Assembly: GCA_022567775.1 (NCBI GenBank) | Contig: JADFGH010000086.1 | Coordinates: 1-8,324 of the forward strand | Length of the DNA stretch: 8,324 nucleotides | Direction: 5' to 3' | Source of the DNA: Pseudomonadota bacterium | Lineage (GTDB): Bacteria; Pseudomonadota; Gammaproteobacteria; Steroidobacterales; Woeseiaceae | In this document: piece by piece, positions 1 to 6,348 of the stretch | How positions within the stretch are numbered: position 1 is the first letter of the stretch | Layout: each line of letters begins with the position of its first letter | Position numbers and translations under genes: made by a program | The notes under the pieces: generated by a model | What the model saw: the letters and a program-made list of their open reading frames with translations, nothing else | Told to the model about the DNA's origin: nothing | Databases searched by the model: none

Positions 1-2
1 AT

Positions 3-473
3 GACGCAACAGCGATTGTCAGATTTGTCTTGCCCGTCGACTGGAGTGGCGCAGATGCGGGCTCCGTCATAAGCGCGTCGATTTCTGCTGCCGGTGTTGG
101 TACCTTGCCTGACGATTGGGAGGAAGATGAAGGCGCAGACGGCGATGCAGATGCCGATTCCGGGGATGAAGAAGATGCGGAGCCGCTGGACTGGACGATT
201 GAACTGGTCGATCGCAACGGACAACGTGCATCCTTGCCGCTGAGCCACGATGAAGCACTTTATCCTTTGATTCAGGCCGTCCCGCGCAGGGCCGGATTTC
301 TCGACTCCAGCGATCAGGAAGAAATTCTGTTTCGGCGTTTCGCACTGCCGATCGATGATTTTGTCGCGGCCAACCCGTCGTTCGACCCGACGTCACTGGC
401 AATCATCAGTTTCATATTCGATCGCGCAGAAAAGGGCGCGATTATCATCGACGACCTGTCGTTAACCAACTAG
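3..473 (+). CDS. 3' end of a protein with a C-terminal beta-sandwich-like domain (5' partial)
   Basis: The frame is open from base 3 and stops at TAG 471-473, so only about 156 C-terminal residues are visible and the true start lies upstream. A TTG at 30 has no convincing ribosome site and falls inside a continuous beta-strand-like stretch, so I do not take it as the start. The end of the protein alternates hydrophobic residues and closes with FDRAEKGAIIIDDLSL. That ending is typical of jelly-roll or carbohydrate-binding-like domains at the C-terminus of exported hydrolases. Between the strands lies a loop made almost entirely of Asp, Glu, Gly and Ala (bases about 109-190). Family and substrate cannot be named from this fragment. 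The next gene starts 16 bases downstream, so the two are probably co-transcribed. I am sure it is coding; the domain type is inferred. Confidence 0.72.
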   Translation, partial: DATAIVRFVLPVDWSGADAGSVISASISAAGVGTLPDDWEEDEGADGDADADSGDEEDAEPLDWTIELVDRNGQRASLPLSHDEALYPLIQAVPRRAGFLDSSDQEEILFRRFALPIDDFVAANPSFDPTSLAIISFIFDRAEKGAIIIDDLSLTN

Positions 474-489
474 CAGCAAGGAACTTGTA

Positions 490-861
490 ATGTCGCTTGA
501 AAACCTTCAGTCGATCAACTGGGATGCTGTCGAACTTGAAACCGTCAATCCGCACATGCAACGGCGCATCGTGACCGGCGAGCGCATGACAGTCGCGCGC
601 ATCTATCTCAAAGACGGTTTCCTCGTGCCGATGCACAGCCATGTGCACGAACAGATCACACAGGTGATCAGCGGGAGAATGCGCTTTACATTCGGTGATG
701 ACCGATCCGAAGTAGCCGAGTACGGTCCCGGTGATGTCATCGTTATTCCCTCAAATCTGCCTCACGAAGCGCTGAGCATCGGCGATGTCGAGGAGATGGA
801 CATGTGGTCACCGCGGCGCGACGACTGGCTCGATGGCAGCGACGATTACTTGCGCGAGTAA
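490..861 (+). CDS. Small single-domain cupin protein
   Basis: This 123-residue protein is one conserved cupin barrel. Motif 1 is around residues 43-62, with His49, His51 and Gln55 in HSHVHEQ and Gly62 closing the motif. Motif 2 is around residues 79-92, GPGDVIVIP followed by His92. His49, His51, Gln55 and His92 are the usual set of four ligands for a bound metal in small cupins of this type. There is no signal peptide, so it should be cytoplasmic. The ATG at 490 is preceded by AAGGAA at about 479-483, a good spacing. Small cupins of this length act as isomerases, dioxygenases, lyases or sugar/ligand sensors, and the sequence does not say which. It follows the upstream gene by 16 bases, with no terminator between them. 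Confidence 0.9.
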   Translation: MSLENLQSINWDAVELETVNPHMQRRIVTGERMTVARIYLKDGFLVPMHSHVHEQITQVISGRMRFTFGDDRSEVAEYGPGDVIVIPSNLPHEALSIGDVEEMDMWSPRRDDWLDGSDDYLRE

Positions 862-1010
862 ACTAAGAAAAGCAATATATTTCAAGCAGTTCAGATACCG
901 TTCACTTATTTTTCAGTCCCCGTTAAGCGCGAGGCTTGTACGCTGCAGGCGAACATCTTGTGAATGCCCATGATTTCCATAACGGAATACCGGGCGCAAA
1001 GGAGGTTGCC
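862..1010 (+). other. Intergenic spacer after the cupin gene
   Basis: The first half is A/T-rich (862-915) and could hold a promoter for the small gene at 1011. I could not find a -35/-10 pair good enough to call. No hairpin followed by a T-run is visible after the cupin stop, so no intrinsic terminator is called. Confidence 0.4.
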
Positions 1011-1013
1011 ATG
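1001..1013 (+). promoter_or_regulatory. Strong Shine-Dalgarno site fixing the start at 1011
   Basis: AAAGGAGG at 998-1005 is a near-perfect anti-16S match. It lies 5 bases before the ATG at 1011. It argues against the longer reading from TTG 936, which has no comparable site. Confidence 0.75.
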
Positions 1014-1214
1014 GACATCGTATATGCGGCAGAGAAACCGAGCATCGCCAAAGTACTGAGCGAGCACATGAAACGCGAAATCAGGCCTGGAGATATCCAG
1101 GTCCATGCCAATCCGGATGAGACGGGCAGCTTTTTCATCCGCTGGCGGTTCGACCGTTATGTCATGTCACCGAATGGCGAAGTCCGGACGAACGGCTCCG
1201 AACTCATTGACTAG
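1011..1214 (+). CDS. 67-residue protein with a topoisomerase-like AEKPS motif, function unknown
   Basis: I do not recognise a family for the full protein. The start is set by a very strong ribosome site 5 bases upstream. The first residues read MDIVYAAEKPSIAKVLSEHM. Residues 7-11 (AEKPS) and the hydrophobic strand before them closely resemble the N-terminal Toprim strand of topoisomerase III and related type IA enzymes, where the Glu (here Glu8) is catalytic. The rest, about residues 24-67, looks like short beta strands (SFFIRWRFDRYVMSPNG) and lacks the later Toprim and DNA-gate motifs, so it cannot be an active topoisomerase. It may be a decayed fragment, a small protein that recruited this fold, or a chance match. 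No signal peptide or membrane segment is visible. About 150 non-coding bases precede it and 70 follow. Confidence 0.62.
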   Translation: MDIVYAAEKPSIAKVLSEHMKREIRPGDIQVHANPDETGSFFIRWRFDRYVMSPNGEVRTNGSELID

Positions 1215-1221
1215 ACCGGGT

Positions 1222-1250
1222 GCTACAGCGTCAGGTCACTGTGCTATAAA
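1222..1250 (+). promoter_or_regulatory. Putative extended -10 promoter for the oxygenase-peptidase-deacylase operon
   Basis: TGCTATAAA at 1242-1250 is an extended -10 element: TG, one base, then TATAAA. A weak -35 (GCTACA, 1222-1227, three of six matching TTGACA) lies at the ideal 17-base spacing. Transcription would begin near 1257, leaving a leader of about 28 bases before the oxygenase start at 1285. It sits in the 70-base gap after the previous stop, where a promoter is expected. This is motif evidence only. Confidence 0.4.
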
Positions 1251-1284
1251 GCGGACTGAATAATCCGGCTTAGCAGAGGCAATA

Positions 1285-2319
1285 TTGACCACCGAAACTC
1301 AAACGGATCTTGATCGATGCCCGGTCGCCGATTCGCGTGATTTCACTGATTCGGTTCCGGTTATCGATATAGCAGGTATCATGCAGAACGCCTCCGGCGA
1401 GGCGGCACAGCAAGCTGTAAATGAAATTGCGAAAGCTTGCCGCGACTGGGGGTTTTTCCAGGTCATCAATCACCGCGTCTCCGAAGAATTGATCGACACC
1501 GTCTGGCAGCAAACGCGGGCATTTTTCACAGGACCTGCAGCAACGAAAAAAGCGATTCTCAGGACCAGGGACAACCCCTGGGGCTATTACAACAATGAGC
1601 TGACCAAGAATCAGCGGGACAAGAAGGAAGTATTCGACTTCACGACGGACGGTACGGACCCTATTTACAGCGCCGAGAACCGCTGGCCGGATATCGGTGC
1701 GGAATTTCGCGACAGCATGCGCGCCTACCTTGACTGTTGCACCCGCCTGTCACTGACGCTGCTCGAGGCCTTTTGCATGGGCCTGGATTTGCCGGCTGAT
1801 TTCTTGCATGAGGACTTTGCCGCGAATCACACCGGCTTCATCCGTCTCAACTACTTTCCGGTTGACGATCCACTGGAGGCCAGCGGCGGACAGAAACTGC
1901 CGGTCGCCGATATGGGCATACATCACCACACCGATGCCGGTGCGTTAACCGTATTGCTGCAGGATGACGCCGGTGGACTGCAGGTATTTCGGGATGGCTA
2001 CTGGCACGACATTCTGCCGGTACCCGGTGCCTTTGTCATAAACATTGGGGACATGATGCAGGTGTGGTCCAACGATTTTTACTACGCTGCGATCCACCGG
2101 GTCCGCGCTATGGACAGCAGGGACCGCTACAGCATCCCGTTTTTCTTCAACCCGGCGGCGCCGACCGAGGTCAGTCCGTTGCCGGGGGTTGTCAGCGAAG
2201 GACGGCCGTCTCGCTATCGCAGCATCAGCTGGTCGGAATATCGCGGCAAACGAACGGATGGCGATTACGCCGACTACGGGACTGAAGTCCAGATAGCGCA
2301 ATTCAGAATCGACAAATAA
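1285..2319 (+). CDS. Isopenicillin-N-synthase-family Fe(II)/2-oxoglutarate-dependent oxygenase
   Basis: This 344-residue protein is full length for the family of non-haem iron oxygenases that use 2-oxoglutarate and O2. The N-terminal DIOX_N signature is at about 24-31 (VPVIDIAGI), followed by the CRDWGFFQVINH segment at about 52-63. The catalytic half holds the iron triad His215-x-Asp217 (in HHHTDAG) and His271 (in IHRV). The 2-oxoglutarate carboxylate clamp is Arg281-x-Ser283 (RYSIPFF). The start is a TTG with AGAGG at 1275-1279 upstream. The first ATG in frame (1381) would remove the DIOX_N strand, so the TTG is preferred. There is no signal peptide, so it is cytoplasmic. It is the first gene of an apparent operon, 40 bases before the peptidase start. 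Substrates in this family range from amino acids and peptides to secondary metabolites and cannot be read from sequence. True isopenicillin N synthase activity is not implied. Confidence 0.92.
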   Translation: MTTETQTDLDRCPVADSRDFTDSVPVIDIAGIMQNASGEAAQQAVNEIAKACRDWGFFQVINHRVSEELIDTVWQQTRAFFTGPAATKKAILRTRDNPWGYYNNELTKNQRDKKEVFDFTTDGTDPIYSAENRWPDIGAEFRDSMRAYLDCCTRLSLTLLEAFCMGLDLPADFLHEDFAANHTGFIRLNYFPVDDPLEASGGQKLPVADMGIHHHTDAGALTVLLQDDAGGLQVFRDGYWHDILPVPGAFVINIGDMMQVWSNDFYYAAIHRVRAMDSRDRYSIPFFFNPAAPTEVSPLPGVVSEGRPSRYRSISWSEYRGKRTDGDYADYGTEVQIAQFRIDK

Positions 2320-2323
2320 TGGC

Positions 2324-2337
2324 GCCGCCATGGCGGC
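2324..2337. repeat. Perfect 14-base palindrome between the oxygenase and peptidase genes
   Basis: GCCGCCATGGCGGC is its own reverse complement and begins 5 bases after the oxygenase stop. An upstream in-frame ATG (2330) lies at its centre. An A-rich stretch with the real ribosome site follows. There is no T-run after it, so it is not an intrinsic terminator. It could be a binding site for a dimeric regulator, an mRNA processing or stabilising element, or chance in GC-rich DNA. Confidence 0.5.
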
Positions 2338-2359
2338 CAGCAAAAACAAGGTAAAAATA

Positions 2360-4411
2360 ATGGGTGAAAAAGTATTGTTTTTATTCGCGGCACTCGGCCT
2401 TTCGCTGTGCGTGTATGCGGAGGATGGACCAAGACTGTTTACGGCAGAAGATGTATTTGACCTGGAATATGCAAACGATCCCCGTATTTCGCCGGATGGC
2501 GCGCAGGTCGTCTACGAAAGGCGAGCCAACGACATCATGACGGACAGCACAGTGTCGAATCTCTGGATTGTGAACGTGGATGGCAGCAGACATCGGCCAC
2601 TGGTATCGGGCACCGCCAGTGCATCTTCTCCGCGCTGGTCAGCGGACGGTGATCGCATCGCCTACGTCCAGGCGACCACGAATGGCACCGGCATTCATGT
2701 GCGCTGGATGGATACCGGGCAGACAGCCTTGCTCGCGAACCTGCAGTTCTCGCCCGCAGACCTGACGTGGTCCCCCGACGGACGATGGCTGGCTTTCGTC
2801 ATGCCTGTGACAGCGAAATCCGAACCCATCGCGAAGCCGCGTGAGAAGCCTGAAGGCGCCGAATGGTCTGAACCTGTGAAGGTCATCGATACGGCGCGGT
2901 ATCGTTGGGATGGACAAGGGTTCCTGGAGACGGCTTACGCGCACATCTTTGTTATTCCCGCCGATGGCGGTTCGCCGCGCCAGGTGACCAGCGGTGATTT
3001 CAACCACGAGGGACCGTTATCGTGGAGCCCCGACGGTTCGGCCATCCTGTTCTCGGCGAATCGTGATGAAGGCTGGGAGCTTGCGTCGGGTGAAAGCGAT
3101 ATCTACCGCGTTTCCGTTGGCGATGCCACGCTCACCCAATTGACCGACAGGAATGGTGCCGAGCATGCGCCGACGATGTCACCGGATGGCCGGCGAATCG
3201 TCTACATCTATGATGACAATCGCATGATTCCCTATCGCAATCGCATCCTGCACATAATGGCGCCTGATGGCTCCGGCGACCGGGCGCTGACCGCCGATCT
3301 CGACAGTTCGGTGAGCAATATCCAGTGGGCCGGTAACCGGCAGATATTTTTTCAGTACGACCAGCGCGCCGTACGTTACGTCGCACGCGTATCGTTGTCC
3401 GGAGATTTTGTAAATGTTGCGGATAGCCTTGGCAGTACCTCGATTGGCCGGCCGTACCTGAGCGGCAGTTTCACGGTGTCAGCAAACGGCACGGTTGCGT
3501 TTACAAAAGGAACCGCGGAGCGACCCGCCGAGGTCGCGGTAGCCGGGCGGCGTGGTGCGCGTGTCCTGACCTCACTGAATGACGACCTGCTCAACGATCG
3601 CAGGCTCGGCGCAGTAAACGAGGTGATTTACAACTCGTCATTCGACGGCCAGGAAATCCAGGGCTGGTACATCACGCCGCCGGATTTCGATCCCGCAAAG
3701 AAATATCCACTGATCCTCGAAATTCACGGCGGTCCGCATCTCGCATACGGCCCCTACTTTTCTGCCGAGATGCAGTTGATGGCGGCACAGGGCTATGTGG
3801 TGTTCTACGACAATCATCGCGGCAGCACATCTTACGGTGAGGATTTTGCGCTGTTGTTGCAATACAAGTATTCGAGCCCGGAGGACTTTGCTGATCATAT
3901 GTCGGGCGTGGACACGCTCATTGAGAAAAATATTGCGGATCCTGACAACCTGTTTATTACCGGCGGTTCAGCGGGCGGTATCGCGAGTGCGTACGCGATT
4001 GGCCTGACCGATCGATTTAGCGCAGCGGCAGTCGCCAAACCGGTGGTGAACTGGATCAGCAAGACGCTGACGGCGGATTCTTACATCGGACAGATATCAC
4101 ACCAGTTTCCCGGCATGCCCTGGGAAGAGTTCGAGCACTACTGGCAACGCTCGCCCTTGTCCCTGGTCGGCAATATGGTCACGCCGACGATGCTGATCAC
4201 CGGTGAAGAAGATTACAGGACGCCGATTTCCGAAACCGAGCAACTCTACCAGGCGTTGCAACTCAAGGGCGTTGACGTGGTGATGATCCGGGTGCCCGGC
4301 TCGTCACATGGTATCGCGGGGCGTCCTTCGCGCCTGATCGCCAAGGTAGACAATATTCTCGCATGGTTTGCACGTTACCGAAGTGACCTGGAAGAGACAG
4401 AAAGTGACTGA
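2360..4411 (+). CDS. Secreted S9-family (prolyl oligopeptidase / acylaminoacyl-peptidase-like) serine peptidase
   Basis: The chosen ATG at 2360 gives 683 residues, has AAGG at 2348-2351 (8 bases away) and opens with a compact signal peptide. MGEK is followed by a hydrophobic core, with probable signal-peptidase-I cleavage after VYA (residue 20), so the enzyme is periplasmic or secreted. An in-frame ATG at 2330 lacks a ribosome site and lies in a palindrome. The N-terminal half is a beta-propeller with PD40/WD40-like SPDG repeats near residues 42-47, 92-97, 136-141, 221-226 and 272-277. The YRWDGQGFL segment (about 181-189) is typical of S9C enzymes. The C-terminal alpha/beta-hydrolase domain has HGGP at 456-459 and the nucleophile Ser537 in GGSAGG. 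Asp618 (GEEDYRTP) and His650 (SSHG) complete the triad with family-like spacing. All catalytic residues are present. The family cleaves short peptides, often releasing N-terminal acyl-aminoacyl or dipeptidyl units. Its stop overlaps the start of the next gene, which suggests coupled translation. Confidence 0.93.
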   Translation: MGEKVLFLFAALGLSLCVYAEDGPRLFTAEDVFDLEYANDPRISPDGAQVVYERRANDIMTDSTVSNLWIVNVDGSRHRPLVSGTASASSPRWSADGDRIAYVQATTNGTGIHVRWMDTGQTALLANLQFSPADLTWSPDGRWLAFVMPVTAKSEPIAKPREKPEGAEWSEPVKVIDTARYRWDGQGFLETAYAHIFVIPADGGSPRQVTSGDFNHEGPLSWSPDGSAILFSANRDEGWELASGESDIYRVSVGDATLTQLTDRNGAEHAPTMSPDGRRIVYIYDDNRMIPYRNRILHIMAPDGSGDRALTADLDSSVSNIQWAGNRQIFFQYDQRAVRYVARVSLSGDFVNVADSLGSTSIGRPYLSGSFTVSANGTVAFTKGTAERPAEVAVAGRRGARVLTSLNDDLLNDRRLGAVNEVIYNSSFDGQEIQGWYITPPDFDPAKKYPLILEIHGGPHLAYGPYFSAEMQLMAAQGYVVFYDNHRGSTSYGEDFALLLQYKYSSPEDFADHMSGVDTLIEKNIADPDNLFITGGSAGGIASAYAIGLTDRFSAAAVAKPVVNWISKTLTADSYIGQISHQFPGMPWEEFEHYWQRSPLSLVGNMVTPTMLITGEEDYRTPISETEQLYQALQLKGVDVVMIRVPGSSHGIAGRPSRLIAKVDNILAWFARYRSDLEETESD

Positions 4412-5963
4412 CAGTCTTCGATCAATCCTGCTGGTAATGCTGCTCTGTGTTGCCGGCTGCCAGCAGGCATCGTCGCCGTTCCTGCCTCAGTATTCGCAAA
4501 TTGATTTGCTGATCGAAAATGGCGAGGTGCTGGACGGTCTGGGCAACGGAGCCATCGTGGCTGATGTGGTCATTGTCGGTGACCGAATCGTTTTTGTCGG
4601 CGAGGCAAATTTTTCTGCCGGCGATCTTGCGAGCAGGGTGGCGAAACGCATCGATGCGACGGGGAAGACAGTCACGCCCGGGTTCATCGATCTGCATTCG
4701 CATGGGGACCCTCTGCAGACACCTGCGATGGAAAATTTCCTGGCGATGGGCGTGACCACGATCACCCTGGGCCAGGACGGTTCGAGCCCGGATGTGGCGC
4801 CGCTTTCGGACTGGCTGGCGGAGGTATCGGCAAAGGGCATCGGCACCAATCTCGCGATGTTTGTTGGTCACGGAACACTCCGCAACCAGGCAGGCATCGG
4901 CCGGTCGGACTCGCCCGAGCCGGACGCCATGCAGCGGATGCTCGATTCACTGCATGAGTCACTGGCATACACGTTTGGACTCAGCACGGGCCTGGAATAC
5001 AACCCCGGGTTGAACGCCAGCACCGGAGAGTTGCGGGCCCTGGCAAAAGTCGTCGGCCAGAACGATCGCATGATCATGAGTCACATGCGCAACGAGGACG
5101 ACGATCAGCTCGAGAATTCGATCGCGGAGTTGCTTGAGCAGGGCGAAGATGCACGCGTGCACGTGTCTCATCTCAAATCCGTTTACGGAAAGGGCAGCGC
5201 TCGCGCGGAGGAAATTCTGGCGATACTGACGGAGGCACGCGCTAATGGAATTGAAATATCCGCCGACGTCTATCCCTACAGTGCGAGCTATACCGGCATT
5301 GATATCGTGTTTCCTGTCTGGGCGAAGACCAGGGAACAATTCGACGTTGCCAAAACCGAGCGCCGTGATGAACTCGCGGAATACTTGCGGAATCGTATCA
5401 ACCGGCGCAACGGTCCTGAAGCGACGCTTCTTGGTACCGATCCATACACCGGCAAGACGCTCGCGGACCTCGCACACGAGATGGAACTGCCGTTCGACGA
5501 TGTGCTTATCGATGTCATTGGCCCGGACGGCGCGTCCGGCGCGTATTTTGTGATGAATGACGAGTTGCAGGCGCGCTTGCTTGCAGATCCGCTGGTCGGC
5601 GTATGTTCCGATGGCAGCCCGACCGGATATCATCCACGCGGCCACGGCACCTTCGCAAAGATCATCGAGAAATACGTTATGCAGGACAGGTTGCTGACGC
5701 TACGCGAAGCTGTCGCCAAGATGACGTCATTTCCGGCAGCGTTACTGAGAATCGAGGATCGCGGCATCATTAAGGAAAACATGATTGCAGACCTGCTGAT
5801 CTTTGATCCCCGCAATGTGCATGACAATGCGACCTATCCTGACCCGCTGCAGCTGGCAGAGGGCTTCGAGGTTGTCATCGTCAACGGAAAAATTGCGCGC
5901 GAAGATGGCCGGCAGGCTGCCGATCTTTTTGGCCGCGTGTTACAGCCACATGCGATTCAATAA
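4404..5963 (+). CDS. Lipoprotein of the N-acyl-D-amino-acid deacylase (D-aminoacylase) amidohydrolase family
   Basis: This 519-residue amidohydrolase is read from GTG 4404, whose first 8 bases overlap the peptidase end. The longer reading from TTG 4368 would spoil the leader. The N-terminus is a lipoprotein signal, with a hydrophobic core ending in VAGC. Cys19 would be lipidated, and Gln at +2 favours the outer membrane. The mature domain has the small beta-sandwich around an amidohydrolase barrel: IENGEVLDGLG near the start and ADLLIFDPRNV plus VIVNGKIAREDG at the end. Metal and catalytic positions visible are His98-x-His100 (DLHSHGD), His227 (SHMRNED), His256 (HVSHLKS) and Asp403 (CSDGSP). 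The family normally has Cys in a GNCG motif; here that segment reads GQDG with Asp125. Known family members release the acid from N-acyl-D-amino acids. The exact substrate here is uncertain, and a dipeptide or acyl-amino-acid hydrolase is possible. Its end overlaps the next start by 14 bases. Confidence 0.9.
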   Translation: MTDSLRSILLVMLLCVAGCQQASSPFLPQYSQIDLLIENGEVLDGLGNGAIVADVVIVGDRIVFVGEANFSAGDLASRVAKRIDATGKTVTPGFIDLHSHGDPLQTPAMENFLAMGVTTITLGQDGSSPDVAPLSDWLAEVSAKGIGTNLAMFVGHGTLRNQAGIGRSDSPEPDAMQRMLDSLHESLAYTFGLSTGLEYNPGLNASTGELRALAKVVGQNDRMIMSHMRNEDDDQLENSIAELLEQGEDARVHVSHLKSVYGKGSARAEEILAILTEARANGIEISADVYPYSASYTGIDIVFPVWAKTREQFDVAKTERRDELAEYLRNRINRRNGPEATLLGTDPYTGKTLADLAHEMELPFDDVLIDVIGPDGASGAYFVMNDELQARLLADPLVGVCSDGSPTGYHPRGHGTFAKIIEKYVMQDRLLTLREAVAKMTSFPAALLRIEDRGIIKENMIADLLIFDPRNVHDNATYPDPLQLAEGFEVVIVNGKIAREDGRQAADLFGRVLQPHAIQ

Positions 5964-6348
5964 CGCAGCGCCGGTCATCGGCACGGACGGCAATGCGATC
6001 GTCCTGGATCTCAGTATCGGTAGCCGCCTGCGTGGTGAAGCAGTCGCAAATCTGGAGGTCGAGCAACTCGGCAGGTTGATTGACGAAACGATGGCGGACG
6101 CCGGCACCGGATTCGCGTTCGGCCGTTATGCGGAACCACGCGATCTGTATAACAACGACCATTTCGCCAGCGATAGCACCGCGGAAAACAGAACTGTCCA
6201 TATGGGGATCGATCTGTTTTGTGTTGCCGGAACGCCGGTGTCTGCGCCGCTGGACGGCAAAGTCGAACTGCTGGCAAATAACGCCCGGAAACTCGATTAT
6301 GGCCCGATGGTTGTTTTGCGGCACCAAAGCGACTCCGATGAACCGTTA
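5950..6348 (+). pseudogene. 5' remnant of an M23-like/class III aminotransferase gene
   Basis: The first roughly 130 codons carry the HxxxD half of an M23 (LytM-like) zinc site, His84 and Asp88, and the YGPMVVLRHQ strand. In relatives this is followed by FYTLYGHLS with the second zinc motif, then a class III PLP-dependent aminotransferase. Both are missing here. The sequence leaves the family pattern after about base 6330 (RHQSDSDEP), and the frame continues as FemAB. Leucine codons in this part are mainly CTG (about 8, against 3 CTC), like the genes before it. No phosphotransferase domain precedes it, unlike some large fusions. Its tight overlap with the deacylase suggests that the intact gene was the fourth member of the operon. 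The exact breakpoint cannot be fixed by eye. Confidence 0.6.

Noticed and set aside
67..402. 111-codon open frame on the - strand
   Set aside because: It is Arg/His/Pro-rich shadow sequence opposite the acidic-loop gene, with no motif.
936..1010. TTG 936 as start of the small protein
   Set aside because: It has no ribosome site, whereas ATG 1011 has a near-perfect one.
4368..4403. TTG 4368 as start of the deacylase
   Set aside because: It would place a charged 12-residue extension before a clean lipoprotein signal. GTG 4404 fits better.
4959..5645. 228-codon open frame on the - strand
   Set aside because: It lies wholly antisense to the well-supported deacylase, has no recognisable motif, and arises from codon bias.
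5803..5949. Upstream start of the M23-like frame inside the deacylase gene
   Set aside because: It would overlap the conserved deacylase end by about 160 bases. The family-like sequence begins only at ATG 5950.
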